DNA from: Peribacillus asahii | GTDB taxonomy: Bacteria; Bacillota; Bacilli; Bacillales; DSM-1321 | Assembly (NCBI RefSeq): GCF_004006295.1 | Contig: NZ_CP026095.1 | Location: 216,001-280,000, forward strand | DNA length: 64,000 nt | Direction: 5' to 3' | In this document: positions 47,473 to 57,324 of the stretch, one piece after another | Numbering within the stretch: the first letter of the stretch is position 1 | Layout: the number at the start of each line of letters is the position of its first letter | The notes under the pieces: model-generated | Told to the model about the DNA's origin: nothing | Database searches by the model: none | Seen by the model: only the letters and a program-made list of their open reading frames with translations | Program-made: the position numbers and the translations under genes

Positions 47473-48606
47473 ATGAAGAAGATATTGTTTTTGCCTCTTT
47501 TACGCATGCAATCAGGTCATCATCAAGTAGCAGATGCTTTAATAGATATGTTACATGCCCGTATGAACGGAATTATATGTAAAAAAATAGACTTAATAAG
47601 TTATACGAATGAATCTTTAGAAAAGGTGGTGACGAGCAGTTATTTAAGCTGGATTCGCTATGCACCAGAAACGTATAACTTTGCCTACAAAAATTTTTTC
47701 TACGATACACGGGCGAATGCTCGACTGATAAAGTGGTATAATCTTATCTTTTTGAAAAAAATGGAGCAATTGTTAAGGCACGAAAGACCTGATTTAATCG
47801 TATGTACACATGGGTATCCTTCCTATCTTCTTAGTCAGCTGAAGAAACAAGGGAAATGTCATGTTCCGATTATCAATGTGTATACAGACTTTTTTATTAA
47901 TAGTGTATGGGGAAGAGAGGGAATTGACTTTCATTTTCTCCCTAGTCAGGAAGTAAAGGAACAGTTGATAAGGAAAAACCAGGTTCCTAAACACCGTATG
48001 GTTGTAACAGGGATCCCTGTTCACGAAGAAATTACGAAAACAGTTCGTTTCAAGAAGTGTAATAATCGTCCTATTATTTTAATTGCGGGAGGTAATAGCG
48101 GTCTTGGTGGGATGTTAACATTGTCTCATGCATTAAAAAGTACTGAGTATTTTGATTTTATCGTGCTTTGTGGAAAGAATCAAAAGCTATATGATGAAAT
48201 TCTTTCTTGGAATAGCAGTCATATTCAACCATTGTCATATGTATCGTCAAGAACGGAAATGAATGCACTATACGAACAAGTAGATGCCATCGTTACGAAA
48301 CCTGGCGGCGTGACTGTTAGTGAAGCGATAAAAAAAAGACTGCCGATTATCGTGCATTCCTTTCTTCCTGGTCAGGAGGAAATAAACCTTCATTATTTAA
48401 CAAAATCAGAGCTTGTCTTCACATTAGAACAGAATCAACCATTTGAAAAACAATTGCTTCGTCTATTAAAGACTAATCAAAAAGTGAAGCGTTGGAATCT
48501 AGCGGTTGATACTTATGAAAAAGGAATAGAAATAGGACCAGATCGGATGGTGGAGGTCATCACACGCATGATGGGTCTGCAAATGGATTCGTCCAGTGTC
48601 GTTTAA
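47473..48606 (+). CDS. MGDG synthase/UgtP-type glycosyltransferase
   Basis: The 377-aa GT28-type protein starts ILFLPLLRMQSGHHQVADAL, the diacylglycerol glucosyltransferase/MurG-like N-terminal pattern. It has VNVYTDFFINSVW, VVTGIPVHEEI, IILIAGGNSGLGGM and the donor-binding VDAIVTKPGGVTVSEAIKKRLPI. It probably glycosylates a lipid at the inner leaflet. It lies 103 bases after the dedA gene; deacetylase, DedA and glycosyltransferase together look like a lipid-linked glycan or glycolipid module. The broken ykoP-like gene at 14.7 kb may be a displaced family member. Confidence 0.85.
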   Translation: MKKILFLPLLRMQSGHHQVADALIDMLHARMNGIICKKIDLISYTNESLEKVVTSSYLSWIRYAPETYNFAYKNFFYDTRANARLIKWYNLIFLKKMEQLLRHERPDLIVCTHGYPSYLLSQLKKQGKCHVPIINVYTDFFINSVWGREGIDFHFLPSQEVKEQLIRKNQVPKHRMVVTGIPVHEEITKTVRFKKCNNRPIILIAGGNSGLGGMLTLSHALKSTEYFDFIVLCGKNQKLYDEILSWNSSHIQPLSYVSSRTEMNALYEQVDAIVTKPGGVTVSEAIKKRLPIIVHSFLPGQEEINLHYLTKSELVFTLEQNQPFEKQLLRLLKTNQKVKRWNLAVDTYEKGIEIGPDRMVEVITRMMGLQMDSSSVV

Positions 48607-48729
48607 TATATGGCAATATTGGTACATTCATTCGTTTCCGTTATATTAAGAGCTGCGTGCGTTCATAATTATGAATGGCTTATGGTACACTTTAATGAAG
48701 GAAGTTAATCATAATTGAGGTGTCAAAAA

Positions 48730-50130
48730 GTGAAAACAGTAGTTGTAATTGGTGGCGGAATTACTGGATTATCTACGATGCATTATTTGCAAAAAGCGGT
48801 AAAAGCAAATGATTTAGATGTACGTTTGATTCTTATAGAAGCGCAGGAACAGTTAGGCGGTAAAATTTGTTCTGTTCATAATCGAGAGTTTATTATCGAA
48901 ACGGGTGCAGATTCGATTGTCACGCGCAAAGAAAATGTTATTCCGTTTATTAAAGAGTTAGGATTAGAGGAAGAAGTCGTTTATAATGCGACGGGAAGAT
49001 CTTTTTTATATAGTGACAGCGAGTTAAAGATGATTCCGGAAGATGCGATGTTCGGTATTCCAATGAGCTTAGAATCGTTAGCGACAACGACTTTAATCTC
49101 GGCGGAAGGAAAAGTCGAAGCGTTAAAGGATTTTTATACATTGAATGACACGTTTACAAAAAATGATTCAGTGGGAGCCTTTCTTGAACATTTTCTTGGC
49201 AAAGAGCTGGTGGAGAAACAAATTTCTCCCGTATTATCGGGCGTTTATTCAGGTAAGCTCAACGATTTAACGATTGCTTCTACTCTTCCTTATTTAATTG
49301 ATTATAAAAATGAATATGGCAGCATCATTCGCGGCCTAGAAGCGAATAAGGAAAAATTTAAAGGCACAGCCAATCGTAAATTTTTATCGTTTAAAAACGG
49401 TTTATCGACCATTATTAATCAACTAGAAGAAGAGTTGATGGACTCTGTTGAAATCATTAAAGGTGTACAAGCAAAGAAAGTTGAAAAAACATCTGATCGT
49501 TATCTTCTTACATTTACAAACTATAAAGAAGTAGAAGCAGATTATGTTGTATTAAGTACACCGGATTCCGTAGCGAAACAGTTACTGCAAAATGAGGAGT
49601 TGAACGAAGAGTTTAATCAGTTCAAAAATAGTTCGATGATTAGTATTTATCTTGGTTTTGATTTGCCGGATAGTGAGTTACCACAAGATGGAACGGGCTT
49701 TATTACGACAGAAGGCAGTGATTTAATATGCAATGCTTGCACGTGGACAAGCCGAAAATGGTCACATACGTCAAAGAATCATCATTTGCTAGTTCGTCTT
49801 TTTTATAAAAGTTCCAGTCCGCATTATGAACGATTACGAAAGATGAACGAAGCTGAATTAGAAGAGGTTGCATTAGCTGATATTCGAAATAGTCTAGGGA
49901 TTACCGGACAGCCTGTGGCAAGTGAAATTACGAATTGGCATAATAATATGCCCAATTATCATATTACGCACCATCAAATTGTAGAGTCACTCCAAGAAAA
50001 AATGAAGTCACGCTATCCGAATATTCTTTTAGCAGGGTGTTCATACTTCGGAGTGGGAATTCCTGATTGTATTGCGAATGGGGAGAAAACAGCAGTAAGA
50101 TTAACCGAGCTTTTACAGATGAAGTCATGA
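48730..50130 (+). CDS. hemY: Protoporphyrinogen/coproporphyrinogen oxidase HemY (CgoX)
   Basis: The 466-aa FAD enzyme of haem synthesis has the dinucleotide fold VVVIGGGITGLSTMHYL, EAQEQLGGKI, and a C-terminal GCSYFGVGIPDCIANGEKTA that closes the FAD site. In Gram-positives it oxidises coproporphyrinogen III. GTG 48730 is 7 bases after GAGGTG; the longer frame from 48715 starts inside the ribosome site. There are no other hem genes beside it. It has its own terminator. Confidence 0.93.
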   Translation: MKTVVVIGGGITGLSTMHYLQKAVKANDLDVRLILIEAQEQLGGKICSVHNREFIIETGADSIVTRKENVIPFIKELGLEEEVVYNATGRSFLYSDSELKMIPEDAMFGIPMSLESLATTTLISAEGKVEALKDFYTLNDTFTKNDSVGAFLEHFLGKELVEKQISPVLSGVYSGKLNDLTIASTLPYLIDYKNEYGSIIRGLEANKEKFKGTANRKFLSFKNGLSTIINQLEEELMDSVEIIKGVQAKKVEKTSDRYLLTFTNYKEVEADYVVLSTPDSVAKQLLQNEELNEEFNQFKNSSMISIYLGFDLPDSELPQDGTGFITTEGSDLICNACTWTSRKWSHTSKNHHLLVRLFYKSSSPHYERLRKMNEAELEEVALADIRNSLGITGQPVASEITNWHNNMPNYHITHHQIVESLQEKMKSRYPNILLAGCSYFGVGIPDCIANGEKTAVRLTELLQMKS

Positions 50131-50133
50131 TAG

Positions 50134-50159
50134 ACCTATCCATTTTGGATAGGTTTTTT
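50134..50159 (+). terminator. Terminator of hemY
   Basis: ACCTATCC pairs with GGATAGGT and is followed by TTTTTT. Confidence 0.9.
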
Positions 50160-50204
50160 GTATATCGACAATTTCATGGCAATCTAACATTTACTTAAAG
50201 CTGC

Positions 50205-50252
50205 CTAGTGAAAAGGCGTACGAAATCGTAGTTTCGCACGCCTTTTCACTAG
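50205..50252 (-). terminator. Terminator of the TSUP permease gene
   Basis: CTAGTGAAAAGGCGT and ACGCCTTTTCACTAG, with an inner CGAAA/TTTCG pair, form a long stem. It ends 11 bases from the permease stop codon. Confidence 0.85.
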
Positions 50253-50263
50253 ATAGTAATCGC

Positions 50264-51034
50264 TTAAATGATATGGAAATAGGTCAAAACATTTTTACTA
50301 ATCAACAAAATGGTAACAAAAATAAATAAGAGGCGTACATATGAAGCGCCTTTTTTAATAGCAAATTTGGTACCAATTAATGCACCCGCAATCATGGCTA
50401 GGCCCATCGGAATTCCATAAGAAAAATTAACAGAACCCATAGCTAAAAAAATAATAAGTGCAGCGATATTACTACCAAAATTTAATATTTTAGCATTCCC
50501 GGCTGCCTGTACAAAATCAAAACCAATCATCAAAAATGCAAATAATAAGAAAGATCCTGTGCCAGGTCCGAGAAAACCATCGTAAAATCCAATAGCGAAT
50601 ATAGCGAATATAAAAATCGTCGCTTTCTTCCAATTTAGTCCTTTGTAAACGGCCTCTTTTCCCCAATCTTTTTTTACAATCGTATAAATAGCCACAATAA
50701 TTAATAATACGAGTATGAGCGGCTTTAGTATTTCAGAGGATACAAAGTGAACAACATATGCACCTAAAATGGCTCCTATAATGGTAAGCGGAAATAGCTT
50801 TATAACCAGTTTGAAATTTATTTTTCCGGCTTTAATAAAGGCGAGGGTACTTGTTAAAGAACCCATTGAGCTGGCCAGCTTATTTGTAGCAAGGGCTGTT
50901 GAAGGGGGGAGTCCTGTAAATAGTAGAGCGGGTATAGAAATGAGCCCGCCGCCTCCTACAACTGAGTCAATGAATGCAGCGATAAAACCAGCTAGTATTA
51001 AAAATAGCAAGGTGTAGAGATTGATGTCTTCCAT
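50264..51034 (-). CDS. TSUP-family permease (TauE/SafE, DUF81)
   Basis: The 256-aa protein has about eight spans in two homologous halves. Duplicated signatures are FIDSVVGGGGLISIPALLFTGLPPSTALATNKLAS and IGFYDGFLGPGTGSFLLFAFLMIGFDFVQAAGNAKILN. These proteins move sulfite, sulfonates or other small sulfur/carbon anions. The substrate cannot be read from this context. ATG 51034 with an AAGGAAG-type site. Single gene. Confidence 0.9.
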   Translation of the reverse strand: MEDINLYTLLFLILAGFIAAFIDSVVGGGGLISIPALLFTGLPPSTALATNKLASSMGSLTSTLAFIKAGKINFKLVIKLFPLTIIGAILGAYVVHFVSSEILKPLILVLLIIVAIYTIVKKDWGKEAVYKGLNWKKATIFIFAIFAIGFYDGFLGPGTGSFLLFAFLMIGFDFVQAAGNAKILNFGSNIAALIIFLAMGSVNFSYGIPMGLAMIAGALIGTKFAIKKGASYVRLLFIFVTILLISKNVLTYFHII

Positions 51035-51191
51035 AACTTTTTTGCGCTTCCTTTCAAAGGGAATATCTAGTTGATGTTATAAGACTAGCGGAAAAGGAAA
51101 GGAGTGTAAATAAGAAAAAGTTTCATTAGCAATCTTAGAGATTGTTAATTCGGTAATGAGCTTTTCTTAGAATTTAAAATGCATAGGAAAT

Positions 51192-51242
51192 AAAAACAGA
51201 GAGTGTACTATTGGAGTGAAATAGGGTACTCTCTGTTTTTTA
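51192..51242. terminator. Orphan hairpin terminator ahead of the SH3b gene
   Basis: AAAAACAGAGAGT pairs with ACTCTCTGTTTTT, with inner CTATT/AATAG, between two divergent genes. The rest of 51035-51348 holds no reading frame. A CAATCTTAGAGATTG hairpin near 51131 is the only other mark. Confidence 0.7.
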
Positions 51243-51348
51243 ATTGATTAATTTGGGGATTTTTTGTTTGTTAAGGTGTTCAGAACTGAAAATATGGTTA
51301 TTTATGGTAATATAAAGATAACTTTAGAGAAGGGGGACTTATATTTCA

Positions 51349-52074
51349 ATGGATAGAGTTTTAAAGAGTTTAGCAGTTATCCTGCTAGTTCTACCGATTG
51401 TTTTTTCATATGCATCTACCTCACATGTACAAGCGGCAAGCACCAAAGTCGCTTATGTAGATATTACTTCAGGTGTTTTAAATGTTAGAAGTGGGGCAAG
51501 TACAACTCATACAATTGTTGGTTCTTTAAAAGATAACGCTAAAGTAACGGTGTATTCTATTACAAAAAGCGGATGGGCAGAGATTAATTATAAGAGTAAA
51601 AAAAGATATGTATCTAATCAATACTTAAGATATTATCAGAAGATGTCAGAAACAGAGGCTAAAAAGATTACGGATAGAGTAATTAAAATCCAAAATAGTC
51701 TAAAGGGTTCCTATACAAAGCAACAAATTTACTCTATTTTATCACCTGGATTTACAGATGCCTTTATTGAGAAATTATATAAGTATGATTTAATGCTTTT
51801 GGAAATTAAAAATGGGAAGCGGTTATATGGTTGGAGAGCGACAGATTTTCCTGCGTATGTAATTATGTATGGGATTACATGGGATAAAAATGAAAGAATC
51901 AAATACAAGATACCAGCCCCTAAAATTAACTACTATAAGAAGAATGGTAAAGAATATTTAGTTGTTTCACAAAAATATCCGGCTGATGAATTATACGAGA
52001 ATGTTGAACAAAAAATCTATCTTTCTAAAGCCAATTCGAAGGCTCATTGGAAAGTATATCACACATCCTGGTAA
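51349..52074 (+). CDS. Secreted bacterial SH3-domain protein
   Basis: The 241-aa exported protein has a signal peptide cleaved near SHVQAAS (about residue 30). An SH3b domain occupies about 35-95 (LNVRSGASTTHTIVGSLKDNAKVTVY, SGWAEINY, YVSNQYL), a wall-binding module. A roughly 145-residue C-terminal domain I do not recognise follows (QIYSILSPGFTDAFIEKLYKYD, TWDKNERIKYKIPAP). It has no catalytic wall-hydrolase domain. GAGAAGGGG precedes the ATG. Single gene with its own terminator. Confidence 0.82.
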   Translation: MDRVLKSLAVILLVLPIVFSYASTSHVQAASTKVAYVDITSGVLNVRSGASTTHTIVGSLKDNAKVTVYSITKSGWAEINYKSKKRYVSNQYLRYYQKMSETEAKKITDRVIKIQNSLKGSYTKQQIYSILSPGFTDAFIEKLYKYDLMLLEIKNGKRLYGWRATDFPAYVIMYGITWDKNERIKYKIPAPKINYYKKNGKEYLVVSQKYPADELYENVEQKIYLSKANSKAHWKVYHTSW

Positions 52075-52099
52075 ACCCGATTAGCCCGTATAAACATAT

Positions 52100-52135
52100 G
52101 AAACACGGTTTCGAAGGTGAAACGGTGTTTTTTTA
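52100..52135 (+). terminator. Terminator of the SH3b gene
   Basis: AAACACGGTTTC pairs imperfectly with GAAACGGTGTTT and is followed by TTTT. Confidence 0.75.
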
Positions 52136-52206
52136 GGACGAAATTAAGGATTTTTTAATAATTTAAGGGTATGATAAGAAAAAAGAGAAAGTAAGGGAGA
52201 GTCTAA

Positions 52207-53097
52207 ATGAAAAAGAATGCAAAGCTAGCAGTTTGGCTAGTCGGTGCAGTCGTAATTGCTGCTCTTATCATAGTGGCGATGATTACATCTACTGCAAAAA
52301 ATGAAACAGTAGCTACTGTAGACGGAAGTAAAATTACAAAAGAAGAGTTATATGATGAGCTTGTGGCAAGCTACGGAACAGATACATTAAATACACTGAT
52401 CACAAATAGAATGATTGAATTAGAAGTAAAGAAACAAAATGTTACTGTATCAGATGAAGATATTCAAAAAGAATTGGATGTTCTTATTGAACAATATGGT
52501 GATGAAGAAACATTAAAAGGTCAATTAGAAGCTAGTGGTTCATCTATGGATGACTTAAAAGACGATATCGTTCAATACTTACAAACAAGAAAATTAATTG
52601 AACCAAGTATTAAGATTACGGATGAAGAGATTAAGACGTATTTTGAGGAAAATAAAGATTCACTTGGACAAGCTGAACAAGTAGAAGCGAGCCACATTTT
52701 AGTAGAAGATAAAGCAACTGCAGAAGAAGTGTTGAAGAAACTAGAAAACGGCGGCGATTTTGCGGAGCTTGCTAAAGAATATTCTACAGATGAAGGCAGT
52801 GCGGCAAACGGCGGATCACTTGGTTACTTTGGCAAAGGGCAAATGGTTGCGGAGTTCGAAGATGCAGCCTTTAAACTAGACGTTGGTAAAATTAGTGAAC
52901 CTGTTAAAACTGAACACGGTTACCATATCATTAAAGTAACTGACAAAAAAGAAGCAAAAGAAGCAACATTAAAAGATAGCGAAGAACAAATTAAAGAGAC
53001 GTTATTAACAGAAAAATTGCAAACAGAATACGCTACATGGCTTCAAAAGAAAGAAGAAGAGTATAAAATTACAAATAAGCTTGAAGAAGAGAAGTAA
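52207..53097 (+). CDS. PrsA-like parvulin foldase, membrane-anchored
   Basis: The 296-aa extracytoplasmic peptidyl-prolyl isomerase has an N-terminal span (8-28), a SurA/trigger-like chaperone part with [20 protein letters not shown], and a parvulin core ([63 protein letters not shown]). It helps exported proteins fold after translocation. Classic PrsA is a lipoprotein, but here the end of the hydrophobic segment reads MITSTAKNE with no cysteine. It is therefore a membrane-anchored variant, not a lipoprotein. ATG 52207, AGGGAGAG site. Confidence 0.92.
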   Translation: MKKNAKLAVWLVGAVVIAALIIVAMITSTAKNETVATVDGSKITKEELYDELVASYGTDTLNTLITNRMIELEVKKQNVTVSDEDIQKELDVLIEQYGDEETLKGQLEASGSSMDDLKDDIVQYLQTRKLIEPSIKITDEEIKTYFEENKDSLGQAEQVEASHILVEDKATAEEVLKKLENGGDFAELAKEYSTDEGSAANGGSLGYFGKGQMVAEFEDAAFKLDVGKISEPVKTEHGYHIIKVTDKKEAKEATLKDSEEQIKETLLTEKLQTEYATWLQKKEEEYKITNKLEEEK

Positions 53098-53110
53098 GAT
53101 AGAGAAGAAT

Positions 53111-53139
53111 CCTCGCTGTTATAGCGAGGGTTTTTTTTG
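53111..53139 (+). terminator. Terminator of the prsA-like gene
   Basis: TCCTCGCT pairs with AGCGAGGG and is followed by TTTTTTTT. Confidence 0.9.
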
Positions 53140-53166
53140 TGCGAAGGGAGGAACAATCATATATTT

Positions 53167-53214
53167 ATATCGATTGAATATTACCGATATATCGTTTAAA
53201 ATATTATCGATATA
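53167..53214 (+). promoter_or_regulatory. Promoter of padR-ABC operon with repeated TATCGAT words
   Basis: TTGAAT (53174-53179) and TAAAAT (53197-53202) are 17 bases apart. The words TATATCGATT (53167), CCGATATATCG (53184) and TATCGATATA (53205) overlap and flank the promoter. They form inverted pairs likely bound by the PadR protein encoded next. Confidence 0.6.
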
Positions 53215-53227
53215 GGAGGGCGAATAA

Positions 53228-53683
53228 GTGGGAAAACGTAGAGGGTTTGTGCAAATGGCGATTTTGCAGTTACTTAACATACGAAAGATGCATGGTTATC
53301 AAATTATGAAAGAATTAGAGGAGCGCTCAAATGGATTGTATTCAGCAAGCGCTGGTACCATTTATCCAGCTTTACAGGAACTAATGGATCAAGGTTTCAT
53401 CGACAGTACGATTGAAAAGGATAAAAAGGTGTACACCTTAAATGAAGCTGGAGAAATGAAGGTACGGAATTGGCGTGAGGCAGAGACAGACGATTTTTGG
53501 GAACACTGGCAGGAACATATCGAGTGGCGACAATCTGATGAAGCGAAATTGTTGAAAAGTGAGATGAATCAGTTTGAAAATCAGCTGCGAAAAGCGATGA
53601 AAGCAGTTCGTCAGCAGCCAAAACGAGCGCCGGAATTGATTAATTTTTTACAAGAAGCAACGAAGCGTCTACAAAACTTTTAG
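53228..53683 (+). CDS. PadR-family transcriptional repressor
   Basis: The 151-aa protein has a winged-helix PadR domain (MAILQLLNIRKMHGYQIMKEL, GTIYPALQELMDQGFID, KVYTLNEAGEMKV) and a helical C-terminal dimer arm. PadR regulators next to ABC exporters usually repress them until a drug or envelope stressor binds. GTG 53228 has AGGAGG 8 bases upstream. It is followed after 15 bases by the transporter genes, forming one operon with autoregulation likely. Confidence 0.9.
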   Translation: MGKRRGFVQMAILQLLNIRKMHGYQIMKELEERSNGLYSASAGTIYPALQELMDQGFIDSTIEKDKKVYTLNEAGEMKVRNWREAETDDFWEHWQEHIEWRQSDEAKLLKSEMNQFENQLRKAMKAVRQQPKRAPELINFLQEATKRLQNF

Positions 53684-53698
53684 GAAGGGAGAGGTGGA

Positions 53699-55441
53699 AT
53701 GAAATCCCTCCAACAATTATTAGTATACATAAAACCTTATAAATGGTTTGCGATATTAGGTCCGTTATTTATGTGCTTAGAGGTAGCAATGGATTTACTG
53801 CAGCCAACGATGATGCAGCATATGATTGATACGGGGATTGCCAATGGTGATCATGCCTATGTTATTAAACTAGGAATTTTTATGATGATTTCTGCTGTTC
53901 TTGGTTTAATTGGCGGAATGGGGAGTTCGATATATAGTACAAAGGCGGCGGTATACTTCGGTACCGATATTCGTCAGGATGTGTTTCGCAAGACGGAGCA
54001 ATTTTCTAGCCGGAATCATGATACATTTGGAACAGGGAAATTAATTACGATTGTAACAAATGATAGTACAACCGTTCAAAATGCGATTAGGATGACATTA
54101 TTTATTCTTGTTCGAGGTCCTTTCTTATTTATTGGGAGCATCGTCATTGTTTGGATGACGGCACGTGAGCTGTTCCCTATTTTACTAATAGCGATTCCTA
54201 TTTTGACGGTCCTTATTATTGGGTTTTCGGTCAAGTCGGGTCAGTTGTTCAAAAAAGTGCAAGAAGCGATGGACAAGGTTAATGTGAAACTTCAAGAAAC
54301 ATTAGCAGGTATTCGCGTCATAAAGGCGTTTAATCGTGAAGAATTTGAAAAAAATAATTTTAAAACAGTCAATGATATGCTTACCAAACGTAATTTTTCT
54401 GCTGAGCAAATAATTGTATCGCTTATGCCGATTACGATGTTTGTTGTTAATATAGCGATTGTTGCAGGAATGTGGTTAGGTGCAATTCAAGTAAATCAAG
54501 GGGTTATTCAAGTCGGGATGATTCTTGCTTTTATTAATTATCTTCACATTATTATGAACGGTTTAATGAGCATGACACATGTGTTAATGCAAATTACGCG
54601 TTCTTTCCCATCGGCTGACCGGATTACACAAGTGCTTGAAACACCTATTGATATTCAAAATCCAGAAGAACAAGCGCCTGTTTCGGAGATTCGAGGAGAG
54701 GTAGAGTTCTGTAATGTTCACTACAGTTATAGTAAAAATGGAGAATATGTATTGAAGAATATTTCTTTCCATGCGAAACCAGGTCAGAAAATCGGGATTA
54801 TTGGATCAACAGGTAGTGGGAAAACAACGCTTCTTAAGTTACTTCCACGGTTGTATGACCCAGATTCAGGTATGATTCTTATTGATGGAATTGATTTGAG
54901 GAATCATTCACTTGAAACGATTCGTTCAGCAATCGGGTTTGTACCTCAAAAAGCGACTTTGTTTTCTGGAACCATTGAGGACAATATGCGATATGGAAAA
55001 GAACATGTAACAGCTTTGGAAATGGAGAAAGCGGCCAAACTAGCGGCTGCAAGTGAATTTATTCATAAATTGGACGGTACCTACGATTATACATTGATGC
55101 AAGGGGCGACCAATTTATCAGGTGGGCAAAAGCAACGCTTATCAATTGCCCGTGCTTTAATTCGGAAACCGAACATTTTATTATTAGATGATTCGACATC
55201 AGCACTCGATGCAAAGTCTGAAGCAGAGGTGCAGCAAGCATTAAAGAAACAATTTCCAGATACGACGGTATTTTTGATTGCTTCTAAAATTTCTTCTATT
55301 ATCGATTGTGATCAAATATTGGTGCTGGAAGATGGGATGATTGAAGCGAGTGGAACACATGATGAATTGCTTATGAAGAGTTTGGTTTATCGTGAAATCT
55401 ATCGTACTCAAAGCGGGAAGGAGGTCCTGAATTATGAATAA
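53699..55441 (+). CDS. Heterodimeric ABC exporter subunit A (degenerate ATP site)
   Basis: The 580-aa half-transporter has six spans (about 15-300) and an ATPase domain with Walker A GSTGSGKTT, signature NLSGGQKQRLSI, and Walker B ILLLDDSTSALD. The residue after Walker B is Asp where the catalytic Glu is expected, the pattern of the non-canonical site in BmrC/YfiB-type partners. It pairs with the next gene (8-base overlap) to export lipophilic drugs or lipids. Size fits YfiB better than BmrC. Confidence 0.9.
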   Translation: MKSLQQLLVYIKPYKWFAILGPLFMCLEVAMDLLQPTMMQHMIDTGIANGDHAYVIKLGIFMMISAVLGLIGGMGSSIYSTKAAVYFGTDIRQDVFRKTEQFSSRNHDTFGTGKLITIVTNDSTTVQNAIRMTLFILVRGPFLFIGSIVIVWMTARELFPILLIAIPILTVLIIGFSVKSGQLFKKVQEAMDKVNVKLQETLAGIRVIKAFNREEFEKNNFKTVNDMLTKRNFSAEQIIVSLMPITMFVVNIAIVAGMWLGAIQVNQGVIQVGMILAFINYLHIIMNGLMSMTHVLMQITRSFPSADRITQVLETPIDIQNPEEQAPVSEIRGEVEFCNVHYSYSKNGEYVLKNISFHAKPGQKIGIIGSTGSGKTTLLKLLPRLYDPDSGMILIDGIDLRNHSLETIRSAIGFVPQKATLFSGTIEDNMRYGKEHVTALEMEKAAKLAAASEFIHKLDGTYDYTLMQGATNLSGGQKQRLSIARALIRKPNILLLDDSTSALDAKSEAEVQQALKKQFPDTTVFLIASKISSIIDCDQILVLEDGMIEASGTHDELLMKSLVYREIYRTQSGKEVLNYE

Positions 55442-57251
55442 GACCTCATCAGCTGACGCAGAAAATGCAGTAGCACGAGCACGTGGTCCACGTGGATTTG
55501 GTGGCCCGGTCGTAAAAGCGAAAGATAAAAAAGGGACTTTACTGCGTATTTGGCGCTACATGAAAAAGGAGAAATGGAGTTTAATAGCTTCTATTATATT
55601 TGTTATTCTTTCAACTTTATTAAGCTTATGTGCTCCTTATTTAATTGGCATCATTATTGATGAATACATTATGCCAAGAGATATGAACGGGACATTGCGA
55701 ATGTTGCTTCTGCTTGTTGGTATTTATACAGCAGCAGCGGTATTTACATGGCTGCAAACATTTTTAATGGTGAATGTGTCATTGAGAACGATTCAAGTCA
55801 TGCGACAAGATTTATTTAATAAATTTCAAACGCTGTCACTTCGTTTTTTTGATAAAAGAGCACATGGTGACCTAATGAGCCGGGTAACAAATGATATCGA
55901 TAATTTGAATCAAGCGTTAAGTCAAAGTGTGAGTCAAATTGTGTCTACCATTTTGATGGCATCTGGTGTAATCATTGCCATGTTTTCATTAAATTGGGTG
56001 CTGGCTATCGTAGCGTTGCTTGTTATTCCGTTGATGATTTACACAACGAAAAAAGTGATTACGTATAGCAGTAGTAATTTCATTAAAAGGCAGCGCGACT
56101 TAGGAGAGTTAAACGGCTTTATTGAAGAATCCATTTCCGGGATGGAAGTGATTACACTGTTTGGGAAGGAAGAGCAGGTTTTTACTAAATTCTCGAGCAT
56201 TAATCATAGATTACGGCATTCGGCAAGAGCGGCGGATACGGTGTCAGGATTTCTTGGGCCAATTAATAACTTTATTAACACATTAGGACTTTCTTTAGTC
56301 ATTGGAATCGGTGCTTTGATGACACTTCACGGTTTAGCAACAGTCGGAATCATCGCTGCTTTTGTAACTTATTCGCGGCAATTTTTTCGCCCAATTAACC
56401 AGCTTTCGAATGTATTAAATACATTTCAATCCGCCATTGCTGGGGCAGAGCGAGTATTCGAAATTATGGATGAAACACCCGATTTACAAGATAAACCAAA
56501 TGCGCTTACGGTCTCTTCGTTTAAAGGCGATGTGGAATTTAAACAGGTGGACTTTCGTTATAGTGAAGATAAACAAATATTAAAGGATATTACGTTTTCA
56601 GCAAAAGCAGGAGAGACGATTGCTCTTGTTGGTCCAACGGGGTCTGGGAAAACAACCATCATTAATTTGTTATCTCGTTTCTATGATATTAATGCAGGTG
56701 AAATTATGATTGATGGCCGGAATATTAAAGACTATCAAATGAGTGCATTGCGGAAGAAGATTGGTATCGTACTTCAAGATACATTTTTATTTTCGGGAAC
56801 CATTATGGAGAATATTCGCTACGGACGCCTGCAAGCAACCGATCAAGAAGTAATAGAAGCAGCAAAAATGGCTTCGGCACATTCCTTTATTAAACATTTG
56901 CCACAGCAATATGACACACCTATTACATCAGGAGGGTCGAACTTAAGTCAGGGACAAAAGCAATTATTAGCTATTGCCCGTGCGATTTTAGCAGATTCAG
57001 ATATTTTAATACTTGATGAAGCAACATCGAGCATTGATACACTTACGGAAATTGAAATTCAAAAAGGTATCCATCATTTAACAAAAGGGCGAACAAGTTT
57101 TGTGATTGCTCATCGCTTAAAGACAATTGAAAATGCAGATCGAATCTTAGTGATTAAGGATGGAACGATTATTGAAGCGGGGTCTCATATGGAGTTAATG
57201 GGGCAGCGAGGATTTTATTATGAGTTGTATGATAGCCAGTTTAATATTTGA
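55434..57251 (+). CDS. Heterodimeric ABC exporter subunit B (catalytic)
   Basis: The 605-aa half-transporter has an N-terminal extension with GPRGFGGPVVKAKDKK, six spans, then an ATPase with Walker A GPTGSGKTT, signature NLSQGQKQLLAI, Walker B ILILDEATSSID carrying the catalytic Glu, and the switch His in VIAHRLKTI. It supplies the working ATP site for the pair (YfiC/BmrD-like). It overlaps the first subunit by 8 bases. Confidence 0.92.
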   Translation: MNKTSSADAENAVARARGPRGFGGPVVKAKDKKGTLLRIWRYMKKEKWSLIASIIFVILSTLLSLCAPYLIGIIIDEYIMPRDMNGTLRMLLLLVGIYTAAAVFTWLQTFLMVNVSLRTIQVMRQDLFNKFQTLSLRFFDKRAHGDLMSRVTNDIDNLNQALSQSVSQIVSTILMASGVIIAMFSLNWVLAIVALLVIPLMIYTTKKVITYSSSNFIKRQRDLGELNGFIEESISGMEVITLFGKEEQVFTKFSSINHRLRHSARAADTVSGFLGPINNFINTLGLSLVIGIGALMTLHGLATVGIIAAFVTYSRQFFRPINQLSNVLNTFQSAIAGAERVFEIMDETPDLQDKPNALTVSSFKGDVEFKQVDFRYSEDKQILKDITFSAKAGETIALVGPTGSGKTTIINLLSRFYDINAGEIMIDGRNIKDYQMSALRKKIGIVLQDTFLFSGTIMENIRYGRLQATDQEVIEAAKMASAHSFIKHLPQQYDTPITSGGSNLSQGQKQLLAIARAILADSDILILDEATSSIDTLTEIEIQKGIHHLTKGRTSFVIAHRLKTIENADRILVIKDGTIIEAGSHMELMGQRGFYYELYDSQFNI

Positions 57252-57324
57252 TTGGAGAATCATTTGCACGCATATAAAAACACATGCTAAAGTGGAGATA
57301 AGGAAACTTTGAAAAGGCAGATGA

